Positions 1 to 8,833 are shown, counted from the stretch's first letter. The stretch is 64,000 bases of DNA from Bacillota bacterium (GCA_023415305.1 JAEZKZ010000039.1:18121-82120); one strand, 5' to 3'. Notes: generated by a model not told the origin, from the letters alone. Made by a program: numbers and translations.

Positions 1-106
1 GTATTTTACTACCGTAAAATGCAAACCAATAAGCTGCTCCACTGGTTCTGTCAGCGGGAGCTGTTACGGCGGGTTCATAACGCATATATATACTTTCTCT
101 TTGCAT
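1..106 (-). CDS. 5' end of an unidentified gene, cut by the window edge
   Basis: Only about 35 N-terminal residues are visible (begins MQRESIYMRYEPAV, then AAYWFAFYGSKI). The ATG follows a perfect GGAGGTTAAT ribosome site, so translation here is credible. The YWFAFYGSKI stretch loosely resembles the N-terminal half of NUDIX NAD+ diphosphatases, but this is too short to assign. Its leader shares sequence with the leaders of the AraC-type regulator at 25982 and of argD and carA. Function unknown. Confidence 0.5.
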   Translation of the reverse strand, partial: MQRESIYMRYEPAVTAPADRTSGAAYWFAFYGSKI

Positions 107-208
107 ATTAACCTCCATGAGCCACATTGTGGCCACAAATAGTAATGAAATATATATCCTTTTTCGCAATGGGGCGAATAAAGGAGGTTAATTGGCCATG
201 TGCGCTTT
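105..208 (-). repeat. Dispersed leader element, copy 1 (SD plus anti-SD)
   Basis: Read on the minus strand this ends in GGCTCATGGAGGTTAATAT just before the start codon of the edge gene. It contains a GTGGCCAC inverted repeat and, further upstream, ATTAACCTCC, a 10-base perfect complement of the ribosome site GGAGGTTAAT. Positions 173-208 are an exact 36-bp match, in opposite chromosomal orientation, to 25875-25910. Positions 133-149 match the argD leader closely. This is either a structured mRNA leader that can hide its own ribosome site or a small dispersed repeat. Confidence 0.6.
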
Positions 209-218
209 CAAAGTATTA

Positions 219-261
219 AAAATACTTTTGTATTGAAAATACTTTTGTGTTGAAATACTTT
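219..261. repeat. 2.5 tandem copies of a 17-bp unit
   Basis: The unit AAAATACTTTTGTRTTG is repeated at 219-235 and 236-252, with a partial third copy to 261. The array lies inside a larger imperfect inverted repeat, because TTCAAAGTATT before it and AATACTTTGAA within and after it are complementary, flanked by GGCC-GTGCG type arms. The whole block can fold as a long hairpin. Confidence 0.6.
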
Positions 262-288
262 GAATATTTCGCACGGCCATAAATTCAT

Positions 289-335
289 AGGTTAGTTTGG
301 AAGACGAGCATTAGCGAAGTCTTTCAAGCTAACCT
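289..335. repeat. Long imperfect hairpin
   Basis: Arms of about 17 bp (289-305 and 318-335, AGGTTAG...CTAACCT) flank a 12-base loop. There is no run of T after it, so it is not a typical terminator. It sits upstream of the edge gene near the 17-bp tandem repeat. Confidence 0.5.
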
Positions 336-450
336 CCAGTCTATTGTTCTAATATCTACCATGTTCAAGCTATAAATCATGTAATGAATATAATTATATG
401 TAAAGGTCAAATTCCTTTAAGTATCGGCAGATAAAAAACCCCAGTTTTTC

Positions 451-493
451 AAAAGAGTCTCAAGGTTCTACAACTCACCTTTGAGACTCTTTT
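451..493 (-). terminator. Probable terminator of the polysaccharide operon
   Basis: A stem of about 16 bp (AAAAGAGTCTCAA-GGT with its complement, one bulge) has a 10-base loop. Read on the minus strand it is followed by TTTTG and, shortly after, a run of six T. It lies about 60 bp past the stop codon of the Wzy-like gene and is the natural end of that transcript. Confidence 0.7.
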
Positions 494-555
494 CAGAATA
501 GCATAAACTTGTTTAAAATGCAAAGAACTGCTGGACAATTATATACATAAAATTG

Positions 556-2271
556 CTATCTATTTGCAATATTCGTCAGAACATTATTAGGTCCCTTCTT
601 TACAAAGCCCAGGAACACACATACACCGGCAATGGTCCAGAAATAAGTAACTACAGACGGTGCGTCAAAGTTGTTAAGCACAATATTTGTAATAAGTATT
701 CCCACCATAGCTCCGAAGCCACTCTGTATCAAGCCCTTTGAAACCTTATCCTCTACTTTGTAGGAGGCTCTCAAGGACCAGACAACTCCGTTGTATAGTG
801 CAGCGAGGAAGGTAACAAGGCCAAAAATCCCCATTTCTACGGCAGCCTTTATATAGTAGTTGTCAACGTAAAAGGCACCCTTAACCTTGTTGTTGGTAGC
901 TACGGCACCGCCGAACTGCCCAAAGCCCTCCCCAAACAGCAGGTTGTTATAGAACAATTCGAGTGCTTTAGGCCATCTGGCAAATCTGCCACCTTTAAAG
1001 CTGCTTACGATATAGGCGGGGTCAAGCATATAGTCTATTCTTAACCGTACTGACGAGACCATGGTGTATGCCAGAAGTGCTACTACGAATAAAGCTATTA
1101 TCAAATAATATTTCTTGCTCAGGATTGCGTAAATGATCAAGGCGCAGCCCAGTGCTATCCATGAGGAGCGTGAACCTGTAAGCAGTATACAGATACCCAT
1201 TAAGCCGGTGGCAACTGTATATGAAAGCTTTTTAACAACTTCTTTCTCTGAGAATATCAGTGATATCGCCAGTGGTATAACCATTGCCAGAAGGCAGCCC
1301 AGTACGTTTGGACTTCCGACGAAGGAAAAAACTCTCGGTCCGGAGGATACTTCCACCTTATCGGTCCAGTAGGCAGGAGTATCAACCTTGACGATATATT
1401 GATAAATCCCATGCAGTGACATTATCACACATGTGGCAATCATTAGCTTAACAACGTTTTTTGCCCCGTCCTCGGATCTTAACAGTTTAACAACTATAAA
1501 GAAGAAGAACATATACTCTATGACCGCTCTTAAACCTTCAAAACCGAGGCTATTAGAGCCGAAAGTACCGAGAGAGTGTATTATGAATAAAGCTAGACAT
1601 ACAACAAAAAATATTATTAGCGAAAAATCCACAGGAGTCCAGGCAAAGTTAAAATCTTTTCTGTCAACCAACCATCTAAAGAACCAAACGCCAATACAAA
1701 AAATTATAAGGAGTTCATCCCAGCCAGATATCAGCAGACTGTTATTTGAGTTAACAGCGATAAAATATAGTACAGGATAAATTGCTACCAGATAGGCAGC
1801 TCTTTCAAAATTTCTGAGTACAAAAATAGTACCCAAAACACCAATGATACCTGCAACTGCAAGCTTGGGAAGTACAAGCGCCGACAGACTGAGAATAACA
1901 GCAAGTAAAATAAAATAAACCAGCTTATCCCATTTACCCAAGTATTTTTTTCCAAACTGTAAAAATCCTGTAAAGGACTTGCTTAAAATGCTGTCTTTAT
2001 AGGCTTTTGTATATACAAAATTAATGAAGCCTGCCAGCTTATCAAGCTTTTTACCCAAAAAGGCCAATAACCTATATGTAATTGAAAAGGAGTATTTCGG
2101 TGTTGACTCAATATAGTTCTGTTTGGTTCTGTGAAGAACACTGTGCTGATTCCACTCAGACAGTGTTGATATACACTTGTTCAAAAAACTGTTTTTATAT
2201 GCATTACCAACCAATTCGCTTACGAATATAAGGAATCTGTATAATATGCTGTTCGAGACATATTTCCACAC
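556..2271 (-). CDS. O-antigen ligase / Wzy-like polymerase
   Basis: An integral membrane protein of 571 residues. After a roughly 115-residue N-terminal part it has about ten or more hydrophobic segments and a large extracytoplasmic loop, the architecture of the Wzy/WaaL O-antigen ligase superfamily (PF04932). The stretch GLRAVIEYMFFFF and the later LLFGEGFGQFGG are typical of that family. It probably polymerises or transfers lipid-linked polysaccharide on the outer face of the membrane. The start is GTG, 7 bases after AGGAGG. It is the last gene of the locus, 12 bp after the DUF4330 gene, so the two are co-transcribed. The unusually long cytoplasmic N-terminus is not part of the core family. 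Confidence 0.85.
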   Translation of the reverse strand: MWKYVSNSILYRFLIFVSELVGNAYKNSFLNKCISTLSEWNQHSVLHRTKQNYIESTPKYSFSITYRLLAFLGKKLDKLAGFINFVYTKAYKDSILSKSFTGFLQFGKKYLGKWDKLVYFILLAVILSLSALVLPKLAVAGIIGVLGTIFVLRNFERAAYLVAIYPVLYFIAVNSNNSLLISGWDELLIIFCIGVWFFRWLVDRKDFNFAWTPVDFSLIIFFVVCLALFIIHSLGTFGSNSLGFEGLRAVIEYMFFFFIVVKLLRSEDGAKNVVKLMIATCVIMSLHGIYQYIVKVDTPAYWTDKVEVSSGPRVFSFVGSPNVLGCLLAMVIPLAISLIFSEKEVVKKLSYTVATGLMGICILLTGSRSSWIALGCALIIYAILSKKYYLIIALFVVALLAYTMVSSVRLRIDYMLDPAYIVSSFKGGRFARWPKALELFYNNLLFGEGFGQFGGAVATNNKVKGAFYVDNYYIKAAVEMGIFGLVTFLAALYNGVVWSLRASYKVEDKVSKGLIQSGFGAMVGILITNIVLNNFDAPSVVTYFWTIAGVCVFLGFVKKGPNNVLTNIANR

Positions 2272-2283
2272 AATATGACCTCC

Positions 2284-2778
2284 TTATTCAAATTCTATAG
2301 CTTCTACAGTTCCTAGTGATTCAAAGGTGCGGGTTTTAAGAGTAAATTGCTTGCCAACTGCAATTTCCTGAGATTCAAGCTTGATTATTCCACTACCTTT
2401 GCTTGTTTTCATAGTAAACGTTGCAACAAGCTCTTTTCTTTTAGGATCAACGGAATACACAGCTTTCCCATCTGCTGTATTTATTGGAACCTCAAGTGGT
2501 TTAAATTCCACAGTTTTGATATAGGCATCTACCGGTTTAAGAAGTGAAATAAGCTGATCTTTTTCTTTCAATGCCTTCAGCTGTTCATCATTCCTAACAG
2601 AACTTCTAAAGGTAACGGTAATTTCCTGAAGGTTTTCTTCACTTGTTATTGGGCCAACATCTTTTCCCGCAGTTTTTAATACTACTACAGCACCAATCAG
2701 AAGAACTAAAATAATAATACTTAGGTCAACAATGTTAATCAGTCCGAATAATTTTCCCTTTTCATTAATAATTTTCAT
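2284..2778 (-). CDS. DUF4330 family membrane-anchored protein
   Basis: A 164-residue protein with one N-terminal hydrophobic segment (IVDLSIIILVLLIGAVVVL) after a short GKLFGLINIVD motif, followed by a beta-rich extracytoplasmic domain. The GKLFG-IN-VDL opening is the hallmark of DUF4330, a family of unknown function. It is preceded by AGGAGAG and runs directly into the Wzy-like gene. By context it may help polysaccharide assembly or export at the membrane; that role is inferred only from position. Confidence 0.75.
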   Translation of the reverse strand: MKIINEKGKLFGLINIVDLSIIILVLLIGAVVVLKTAGKDVGPITSEENLQEITVTFRSSVRNDEQLKALKEKDQLISLLKPVDAYIKTVEFKPLEVPINTADGKAVYSVDPKRKELVATFTMKTSKGSGIIKLESQEIAVGKQFTLKTRTFESLGTVEAIEFE

Positions 2779-2882
2779 TCTTACAACTCTCCTTAGTTAT
2801 ATATTTTTAGAATAACTAATTATTATTAGGTTTAGTCATTCTTATTTAAAATTCTCATGAATAATATCACAAGAATATTAAA

Positions 2883-3839
2883 TCATTGATTAATTAAGCT
2901 TTTGTATCTGTACTTATATAGTATCAGTATCTTCTTTATAAACAGCTTTATACCTGTTGTTGACAGGCTGGGTTTGTAATCGTAAACCAGCTTCGGAGGA
3001 ACCTTTAAGAGGAAGTTCTGGTCTATAACCTCACCTGAAATAAGCTTCTGATATGTGCAAAATACGGCTATTGAAGGCAGCTTATAGGTTTGCACTGCGT
3101 GAATAATATCTTTTTTATTATACTTAGCTTGTTCCGGTACAGTATTCAGCCAATTAATAAAATCCTTCCACAGTCCGATTTCAGGTGCCCTGTCCGGTGA
3201 AACCGATAGGGAATTTGGCCTCTGCCTGTAAAGTGCCAGCGTCTCACGGACACAGCAAAAGCTGCCAAGGTATATAAGCTTGCAGAAGAACTCCATATCC
3301 TCACTCCAGTTCAAGCCATGTCTGAAGGATATGTTATTGTCTGTTACAGCCGACTTCCTGACTAAAACCGTGCTGGTCCAAACGGATACTTTTTCCTCTA
3401 TGACCTCAGTCAAAATCTTTCCTTCAAAATAACGCTCGGGGAAGGTTTTACCCATTTCATCACCGCAGAACATCTGATAGCCGCAGTAGCAGCCGTCCAT
3501 ACCTGTAGTTTCCAGCTTTCTCAGTTGCTTTTCGAGTTTATGGGGCTTCCACAGGTCATCACTGTCCAGAAATGCAAGATATTCACCTGAGGAATTAGCA
3601 ATGGCATTGTTTCTAGCCGCGGAAACCCCCTGGTTTTCTTGGTAGATATATCTGATTCTGGAATCATTCATTTTTAGTGACTCCACAAGTTTGGCACCAT
3701 TGTCGGTACTTCCGTCATCTACTATAAGTACTTCAAGTTTGCTGTAGGTTTGAGCCAATACACTTTTAACTGTCTGTTCAATATAATTTCCGGTATTATA
3801 CATTGGTATAATTACAGATATCAACGGTGAACTGTCCAT
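2883..3839 (-). CDS. Family 2 glycosyltransferase
   Basis: A GT-A fold glycosyltransferase of 318 residues. Visible motifs are the N-terminal VIIPMYN strand, the nucleotide-binding VDDGSTD, and LDSDDLW carrying the metal-binding DxD. A catalytic-region EDMEF motif lies near residue 180. It should transfer a sugar from a nucleotide donor to the growing repeat unit on the cytoplasmic face; donor and acceptor cannot be read from sequence. It begins the distal sub-operon with the DUF4330 and Wzy-like genes and has its own sigma-A-type promoter upstream. Confidence 0.9.
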   Translation of the reverse strand: MDSSPLISVIIPMYNTGNYIEQTVKSVLAQTYSKLEVLIVDDGSTDNGAKLVESLKMNDSRIRYIYQENQGVSAARNNAIANSSGEYLAFLDSDDLWKPHKLEKQLRKLETTGMDGCYCGYQMFCGDEMGKTFPERYFEGKILTEVIEEKVSVWTSTVLVRKSAVTDNNISFRHGLNWSEDMEFFCKLIYLGSFCCVRETLALYRQRPNSLSVSPDRAPEIGLWKDFINWLNTVPEQAKYNKKDIIHAVQTYKLPSIAVFCTYQKLISGEVIDQNFLLKVPPKLVYDYKPSLSTTGIKLFIKKILILYKYRYKSLINQ

Positions 3840-3911
3840 TTAATCTCCCATCTCCCGCAGTTTTGGCAAATTTAAATTGTGATAAAATTCCTCTGAGGCA
3901 TTTTTATGGTT

Positions 3912-3940
3912 AGTTTAGCACCTCGTTTTCAAGATGTCAA
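3912..3940 (-). promoter_or_regulatory. Sigma-A-type promoter for the glycosyltransferase gene
   Basis: On the minus strand TTGACA (3935-3940) is followed by a 17-bp spacer and TAAACT (3912-3917). It lies in the 169-bp gap after the FrhB-like gene, so the last three genes can be expressed separately from the first three. Confidence 0.6.
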
Positions 3941-4008
3941 TTTCATGCAAGGCTGCTATGGATTTTGAGCAAAGCTAAATACGGAATTACTCATTTTAAC
4001 TTGTGAAT

Positions 4009-5187
4009 TCAGTTGTTTCTTAAGACCAGCTTAACCAGTTTTTTAGGAATCCTCAGACACCTGCTCAATAACAACTGAGTTCTCGACGGAGCTTTTAAGA
4101 ATTTGAGCGCAAGAGCAGGGAAATCTCCATACTCCATTTTAGTGAAAAATCTGCTCCTTCGTTTGTTTGGGCTTGAAGGGCCTATAAGGCTGGGATTCTC
4201 TCTGATAGCAGCTGGCAGGTCAGCTTTGAAAATAGCAAGCTTATCCCGGCAAGCCGTCAGTAACTCCTCGCCTCTTGGTGAATTCAACAAAATCAGTGAG
4301 GTACCCTTATCGTCATCAAGCTGGGGATTATACTTATCAATACCCCAGAAATCAGCCAGAGTGATATCAGACTGTCTTTGAACAGAGGCATATTTACAGC
4401 TGTGACAGGAGGGCCTTAAGTACATGTTGCCGATAAACCCCCTCATGTAAGGATCTTCTTTGAAATTGGTACTTACATGCTGGCCGTTTTTAAAGCTTAC
4501 AGTTACATTATAATTCTTCCAGCCAGAGGATTTGTTACGAAATTGAAACCTTTGTATTTCCGAATTGTTTAATTTCTCCAAGTGTGCCTTATATAGCTCA
4601 AATACACCTGGGGAAGGGACACCATGACACACACAATCGCAGGTATACAGATTTTGGTTGATTCTGCCAAGAAAAGAGTACAGGCCGCTTACCTGACAGG
4701 GAGTGCCTGAAAATAGTACCTTTCTTCCGTCCTTCAGCAATACTCTGATTTCTTTATAAGTGTTACCGATGGAACTTTGAGTATATTTAGAACCTTGAAG
4801 ACTCCAAAGCTGATCCGATGACTCTACGCCCCTGTGAACAACTTCAACTTTATCGTTAAAGGCAGCACCGAAAACCACCCCTCCCTGAGAGAGTACCTTT
4901 TCAGCCAGTGCTGAAAACACTCCCCCCGAAGTGCTTGCCTTCCTGATGTCCTCGTTTTTATTCCATATGGCGTATACCTGAGGATAAGGCTCGGAAGAAG
5001 CTTCAACACTGCTGAAAATGGGGCAGGACTTTCTGCACAGGCCGCAATCGGTGCATTTATCAAGATTTATTTCGGGGTATGAAAAGCCCTCCTTATCAAC
5101 TATAAGGTCTATGGCAATAGTGGGACATATCTGTACGCAGGAACCGCAGCCATAACAATTATTCTTTTTATCAAATACAGTTTCCAT
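4009..5187 (-). CDS. FrhB-like coenzyme F420 hydrogenase/dehydrogenase beta-subunit family protein
   Basis: The 392-residue product has two ferredoxin-type 4Fe-4S motifs near the N-terminus (CYGCGSCVQICP and CTDCGLCRKSCP), followed by the FrhB N- and C-terminal domains with CDCVCHGVPSPG and a Cys pair near RPSCHSCKYA. In methanogens FrhB binds flavin and F420. In polysaccharide loci such proteins occur beside pyruvyl transferases, where they may reduce or modify a sugar; the reaction is not known. The start chosen is the ATG after GGGAGGGG, 16 bp past the flippase stop; a longer frame running upstream overlaps the flippase and has no ribosome site. Confidence 0.85.
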   Translation of the reverse strand: METVFDKKNNCYGCGSCVQICPTIAIDLIVDKEGFSYPEINLDKCTDCGLCRKSCPIFSSVEASSEPYPQVYAIWNKNEDIRKASTSGGVFSALAEKVLSQGGVVFGAAFNDKVEVVHRGVESSDQLWSLQGSKYTQSSIGNTYKEIRVLLKDGRKVLFSGTPCQVSGLYSFLGRINQNLYTCDCVCHGVPSPGVFELYKAHLEKLNNSEIQRFQFRNKSSGWKNYNVTVSFKNGQHVSTNFKEDPYMRGFIGNMYLRPSCHSCKYASVQRQSDITLADFWGIDKYNPQLDDDKGTSLILLNSPRGEELLTACRDKLAIFKADLPAAIRENPSLIGPSSPNKRRSRFFTKMEYGDFPALALKFLKAPSRTQLLLSRCLRIPKKLVKLVLRNN

Positions 5188-5203
5188 ATGCGACCCCTCC
5201 CAG

Positions 5204-6730
5204 TTATTTATTTCGCACTTTATTAAGTATTCCCATAACAGGTCCCAGGCATAAGCCTTTTTCATACGAGTTCATACCTATGAGCCAGATTGCTGTCCCA
5301 TATGCAGCCGAGAACAGAATACCCTTCAGCACTAATCCGGTCCAGCCACCCACAGGAATGTACATAAATGCTACGCCTATTAGTATACTCAGTACCATTG
5401 CCGGAAGAAGCCCGTGGAATACTTCTCTGAAGAATCTGGCTATATCCAGTCCGATTTTCTTCCGGTAATAGATGTTGATAATTATAATATTTCCTATAAT
5501 CAGTGATATTGAGGTGCCTATTACAGCACCAATTATGCCGATTTCCCTGGTGAGTAGTATGCTTATTCCCAGATTAAAAACTGATATAATCAGGTACATT
5601 ATAGATCTGAAGGCGTGTAAGTTTTTGGCCTGGAGTATTGATATGCCAACATTCTGAATCAGCGGAATTGTCAGAGGAACCATAGCAATAAGAGCAATCT
5701 GATATACCTGAACATAATCGGGTCCGGCCCATAGAATTACAAAGGGTTTACCCAACAGTATGAAGCCTGATAGGATAAAGCCTATTACAATAAACTGAAT
5801 TCTTCCTGTTTTAATAAAAAGATTATCAAGCTCTTTGCTGGAAGCATTATCAACACACATCTGTGTAGCCCTTGGCAGGAACACTCCGGAAATTGCTGTT
5901 GAAAAATTGATATAATAGCCCGGAAAGGACATGCCGAGGCCGAATATAGCTACCGATGCCGCCCCGTAATAAATACCTACAACAAGCTGTCCAAGCTTCC
6001 AGTACACCATATCGACTATCATATTAATAAAAACATAAACTGAAAAAAGCAGAATTTCCTTTACAAAAGGCCAGTTATGATGACGGTATCTTATTTTTAC
6101 TTTCATTTTATAAAACACAAACCACATGTTTATTAACAGCAGCAATACGTTTAATACCGTATCCACCACAACTATGGCCAGTGCCTTATAGCCCATCAGC
6201 AGCAGGATGATAATTGCCAGCGGCCGGGCAATGACCCTTACGATTGCCATTGCTCTTGGGAAAACAAATTTTTCATAGCCTGACATTATTGAGGTGAATG
6301 CATTCATAAATAATGTCAGGCCAATATTTATGATAAGGATCTCAAACATTTTTCTGGCGGTATCCAGCTCGGTCGCGGTCAATGATTCCTCGAAAATGGA
6401 AGGCAGCGCTGGAATTAAGGATAGACCTATTCCAACTGCAAATACGGTTAAAACCGTGTATATCAGAAAGGCAAGAGACAGAAAGCCCTGTTCGCCTTCT
6501 TTGTCATTTTGCGCTCTGTACTTTGCGACATACCTGATTATTGTATTACCCAGACCAAAATCCAGGACAGCCATATAGCCAACAAAGGCACCGATTAGCA
6601 TATAAAGTCCATATTCTGATTTTCCCAGTGTAGTAAGCAGAAATGGCGTAAAAGCAAGATTTATTAAATTTGAAAGTAAAATATTTGTATATGACAGGGC
6701 AGCGCCCCATTTTAGTTCATTTATCTTCAT
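5204..6730 (-). CDS. Polysaccharide flippase (Wzx/MOP superfamily)
   Basis: A 508-residue protein with about 12-14 hydrophobic segments spread evenly along its length, typical of Wzx-type oligosaccharide flippases in the MOP exporter superfamily. The N-terminal region (LLTTLGKSEYGLYMLIGAF and VLDFGLGNTIIRYVAKYRA) is characteristic. It should translocate undecaprenyl-linked repeat units to the outer face for the Wzy-like protein encoded further down. It lies 22 bp after the pyruvyl-transferase gene and 16 bp before the FrhB-like gene. Confidence 0.9.
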   Translation of the reverse strand: MKINELKWGAALSYTNILLSNLINLAFTPFLLTTLGKSEYGLYMLIGAFVGYMAVLDFGLGNTIIRYVAKYRAQNDKEGEQGFLSLAFLIYTVLTVFAVGIGLSLIPALPSIFEESLTATELDTARKMFEILIINIGLTLFMNAFTSIMSGYEKFVFPRAMAIVRVIARPLAIIILLLMGYKALAIVVVDTVLNVLLLLINMWFVFYKMKVKIRYRHHNWPFVKEILLFSVYVFINMIVDMVYWKLGQLVVGIYYGAASVAIFGLGMSFPGYYINFSTAISGVFLPRATQMCVDNASSKELDNLFIKTGRIQFIVIGFILSGFILLGKPFVILWAGPDYVQVYQIALIAMVPLTIPLIQNVGISILQAKNLHAFRSIMYLIISVFNLGISILLTREIGIIGAVIGTSISLIIGNIIIINIYYRKKIGLDIARFFREVFHGLLPAMVLSILIGVAFMYIPVGGWTGLVLKGILFSAAYGTAIWLIGMNSYEKGLCLGPVMGILNKVRNK

Positions 6731-6752
6731 GGTTTATTCAGGGTTTATCCTT

Positions 6753-7931
6753 TCATTCTTCTGACAACAAATTCCTGACTGGAACTCCGGCAGAATAGGA
6801 TTTTTCAATGTAGCCCGGCATAAAGTCAGATAAATGCCTCCGTATATCTCCCTCGTGCTCCTTCAGGTTTTCGTAAGCTTTTATTAATTGATTTTCCTCC
6901 TCAAGCTTTTGAACGGGGAGGGTGTACATATCCTCACTGCCGAAGATGTCCTTCGCAATGCCTCTGGCCTTTACAGAATAGCCTATAACCAGCGTAGGAA
7001 CCTCTGTGGAATAGGCGGCAATAGTTGCGTGTGTACGTGCTCCGATAAATAGCTTACACTTGGATATAAAACCTTTCAGCTCCATACAGTTGTAGTTGTC
7101 ACCAAGAAGTATAACTCTTCCGGTATTTTTAAACAACTCGTAAAGTTTTGACAGCGGAACCATATCATTGTCATGCTCCCAAAGTACATGCGGAATAAGA
7201 GCTATCTGGCTGTCGGTGGTATCAATAATATGCTGAATAAGCCGTGTATAGCTTTTGAATACAATTCCTCCGCTGGTTTCACTTTTCATTATAAGAGGGC
7301 TTACATTTATTCCGATGGTATTACCGTCGATAAAGCCCTCCGGCAGTGGCGCTGATTGTAAGTCTAATGTAAAGGCCGGATCGGGCAGAAGTATTGTGTT
7401 GGTGAGGCCTTTGTCAACAAAAGCCTGGTGGGTAATACTTTCTCTGGCAATGATGAGGCTGTATTTTTTTAAGTCCTCCAGCATCTCTGCATTTATGACC
7501 TCGGGGTCTACAGAACAGCCCCAGAAGACGGTTTTGCTTCCTTTCTCGAGGGCCATTTTATTTGTATGGTAGATCCATCTTGGGATACCATAGCAGTAGT
7601 TATCTCCTCCTATAGAGAGGCATAAGGTCTGCTTGTCCATTTTAGCTGTAATATCTTTTTGAGAAAAGGAAAATAGAAAATCCTTCTTTAGCTTTGATTT
7701 TCTTAATGCTGCATCTATAAGTCTTATGGGGTGTAGACCTTCATAACGCTTATATGTGATATAATTTAATTTGAAATCGGGTGACAGAAAGTTTATATCC
7801 TCCTGTACTCTGAAGGTCGCTAGAGATACATCTATATTCTTGAGATTTAATATTTTCAAGGTTGATCTTACAATAGCTTCACAGCCGTGATTCCTGCTGC
7901 CGGCATGAGCATATAGCAATAAATGTTTCAT
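6753..7931 (-). CDS. Polysaccharide pyruvyl transferase family protein
   Basis: The 392-residue product begins YAHAGSRNHGCEAIV, a variant of the glycine-rich, Asn-containing start of the pyruvyl transferase family (PF04230). Later motifs are CLSIGGDNYCYG, IIARESIT and FIGARTHATIAAY, the last matching the conserved C-terminal GxRxH signature. Family members such as CsaB transfer pyruvate from phosphoenolpyruvate onto a sugar as a ketal, adding negative charge. It is the first gene of the locus, and its partner downstream is an FrhB-like protein, a pairing common in exopolysaccharide clusters. Confidence 0.88.
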   Translation of the reverse strand: MKHLLLYAHAGSRNHGCEAIVRSTLKILNLKNIDVSLATFRVQEDINFLSPDFKLNYITYKRYEGLHPIRLIDAALRKSKLKKDFLFSFSQKDITAKMDKQTLCLSIGGDNYCYGIPRWIYHTNKMALEKGSKTVFWGCSVDPEVINAEMLEDLKKYSLIIARESITHQAFVDKGLTNTILLPDPAFTLDLQSAPLPEGFIDGNTIGINVSPLIMKSETSGGIVFKSYTRLIQHIIDTTDSQIALIPHVLWEHDNDMVPLSKLYELFKNTGRVILLGDNYNCMELKGFISKCKLFIGARTHATIAAYSTEVPTLVIGYSVKARGIAKDIFGSEDMYTLPVQKLEEENQLIKAYENLKEHEGDIRRHLSDFMPGYIEKSYSAGVPVRNLLSEE

Positions 7932-8011
7932 AAATTACCTTTCTTTCAGACGCAAAAGCTTAATTGAATATTTTATGCCTTGACTATACAGGCAATTAAG
8001 TCTGATAATTA

Positions 8012-8040
8012 ATTATACCCTCGAGTATTATGCTTTACAA
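8012..8040 (-). promoter_or_regulatory. Promoter of the polysaccharide locus
   Basis: On the minus strand TTGTAA (8035-8040), a 17-bp spacer and TATAAT (8012-8017). It sits about 80 bp upstream of the pyruvyl-transferase start and diverges from the promoter for the coiled-coil gene. Confidence 0.6.
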
Positions 8041-8055
8041 GTTTCAGGCTTAAAA

Positions 8056-8085
8056 TTGACGTTCCTTGAACATATGCGTTATAAA
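8056..8085 (+). promoter_or_regulatory. Promoter of the coiled-coil gene
   Basis: TTGACG, an 18-bp spacer and TATAAA. It is back to back with the promoter of the polysaccharide locus, giving a compact divergent control region. Confidence 0.45.
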
Positions 8086-8153
8086 TATTACGGTTTTTAC
8101 CGATATATAATTGAAGTCGGAAAAATATGTTAAGCTGGGATTGTGGAGGTCAA

Positions 8154-8783
8154 ATGTGGAAGTTTTTTAACAGAAAAAAACCGGAACCTCAGTTGGATAT
8201 GAAGGTCCTAATAAAAAATGACATTTCTCTGTTAACTTTGGACGAAAGGTGGAACGGTCTGTTTAAAAACATTGTTAAAACCGAAGCCATAGTAGAGTGT
8301 GAGAATAATATCAAGGAACTGCTGAAGGAACAGTCAAGGATTATTTCCGAATCAAAAGAAATAGTCGTTAACAAAAAAGAATATATGGACCAAATAATAA
8401 AGCTGACAACCGAGGTTTTTGATAATAACAATCAGGATGCACAGTCTGACATGCAGGAATGTGAAAAGCAGATTGTGAGTATTAATAACAGGTTGACCGA
8501 GATAGAGGAAAGACTTGCTGCCATTCCTAAAGAAATTAGGCAGGCTAATCTGGAACTGCTCGAGCAGACTGTAAAACTTGTTTATTTCTCCATAAGAGAA
8601 AATCAGCAGAAGGTGGCCGAACTTGACAGGGAAATTGCCGAAACAAAGGAAAAGCTTATAAAGCTGGTTGATGAGAGGGAACTCAGGGCTCAGGACGATA
8701 CCGATACATACTCCTATTTCCATGATCTTCTTGGGGGAGACCAACTGCAGAAGCTGGATGAGGTTTACTTCGGCAACAAGTAG
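8154..8783 (+). CDS. Hypothetical coiled-coil protein
   Basis: A 209-residue, highly charged protein without signal peptide or membrane segment. From about residue 40 to 185 it is rich in Glu, Lys and Gln with heptad spacing, so it is probably a long coiled coil in the cytoplasm. No catalytic motif is visible and I do not recognise a family. The ATG chosen follows GTGGAGGTCAA; an in-frame ATG 27 bp earlier has no good ribosome site. It is followed by a 7-bp tandem repeat and the nnr gene, with which it may share a transcript. Confidence 0.75.
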   Translation: MWKFFNRKKPEPQLDMKVLIKNDISLLTLDERWNGLFKNIVKTEAIVECENNIKELLKEQSRIISESKEIVVNKKEYMDQIIKLTTEVFDNNNQDAQSDMQECEKQIVSINNRLTEIEERLAAIPKEIRQANLELLEQTVKLVYFSIRENQQKVAELDREIAETKEKLIKLVDERELRAQDDTDTYSYFHDLLGGDQLQKLDEVYFGNK

Positions 8784-8833
8784 CAAAAGCTGTTGGGCTG
8801 TTTTTGTTACTGATTCAGACTACTGGATAGTAG

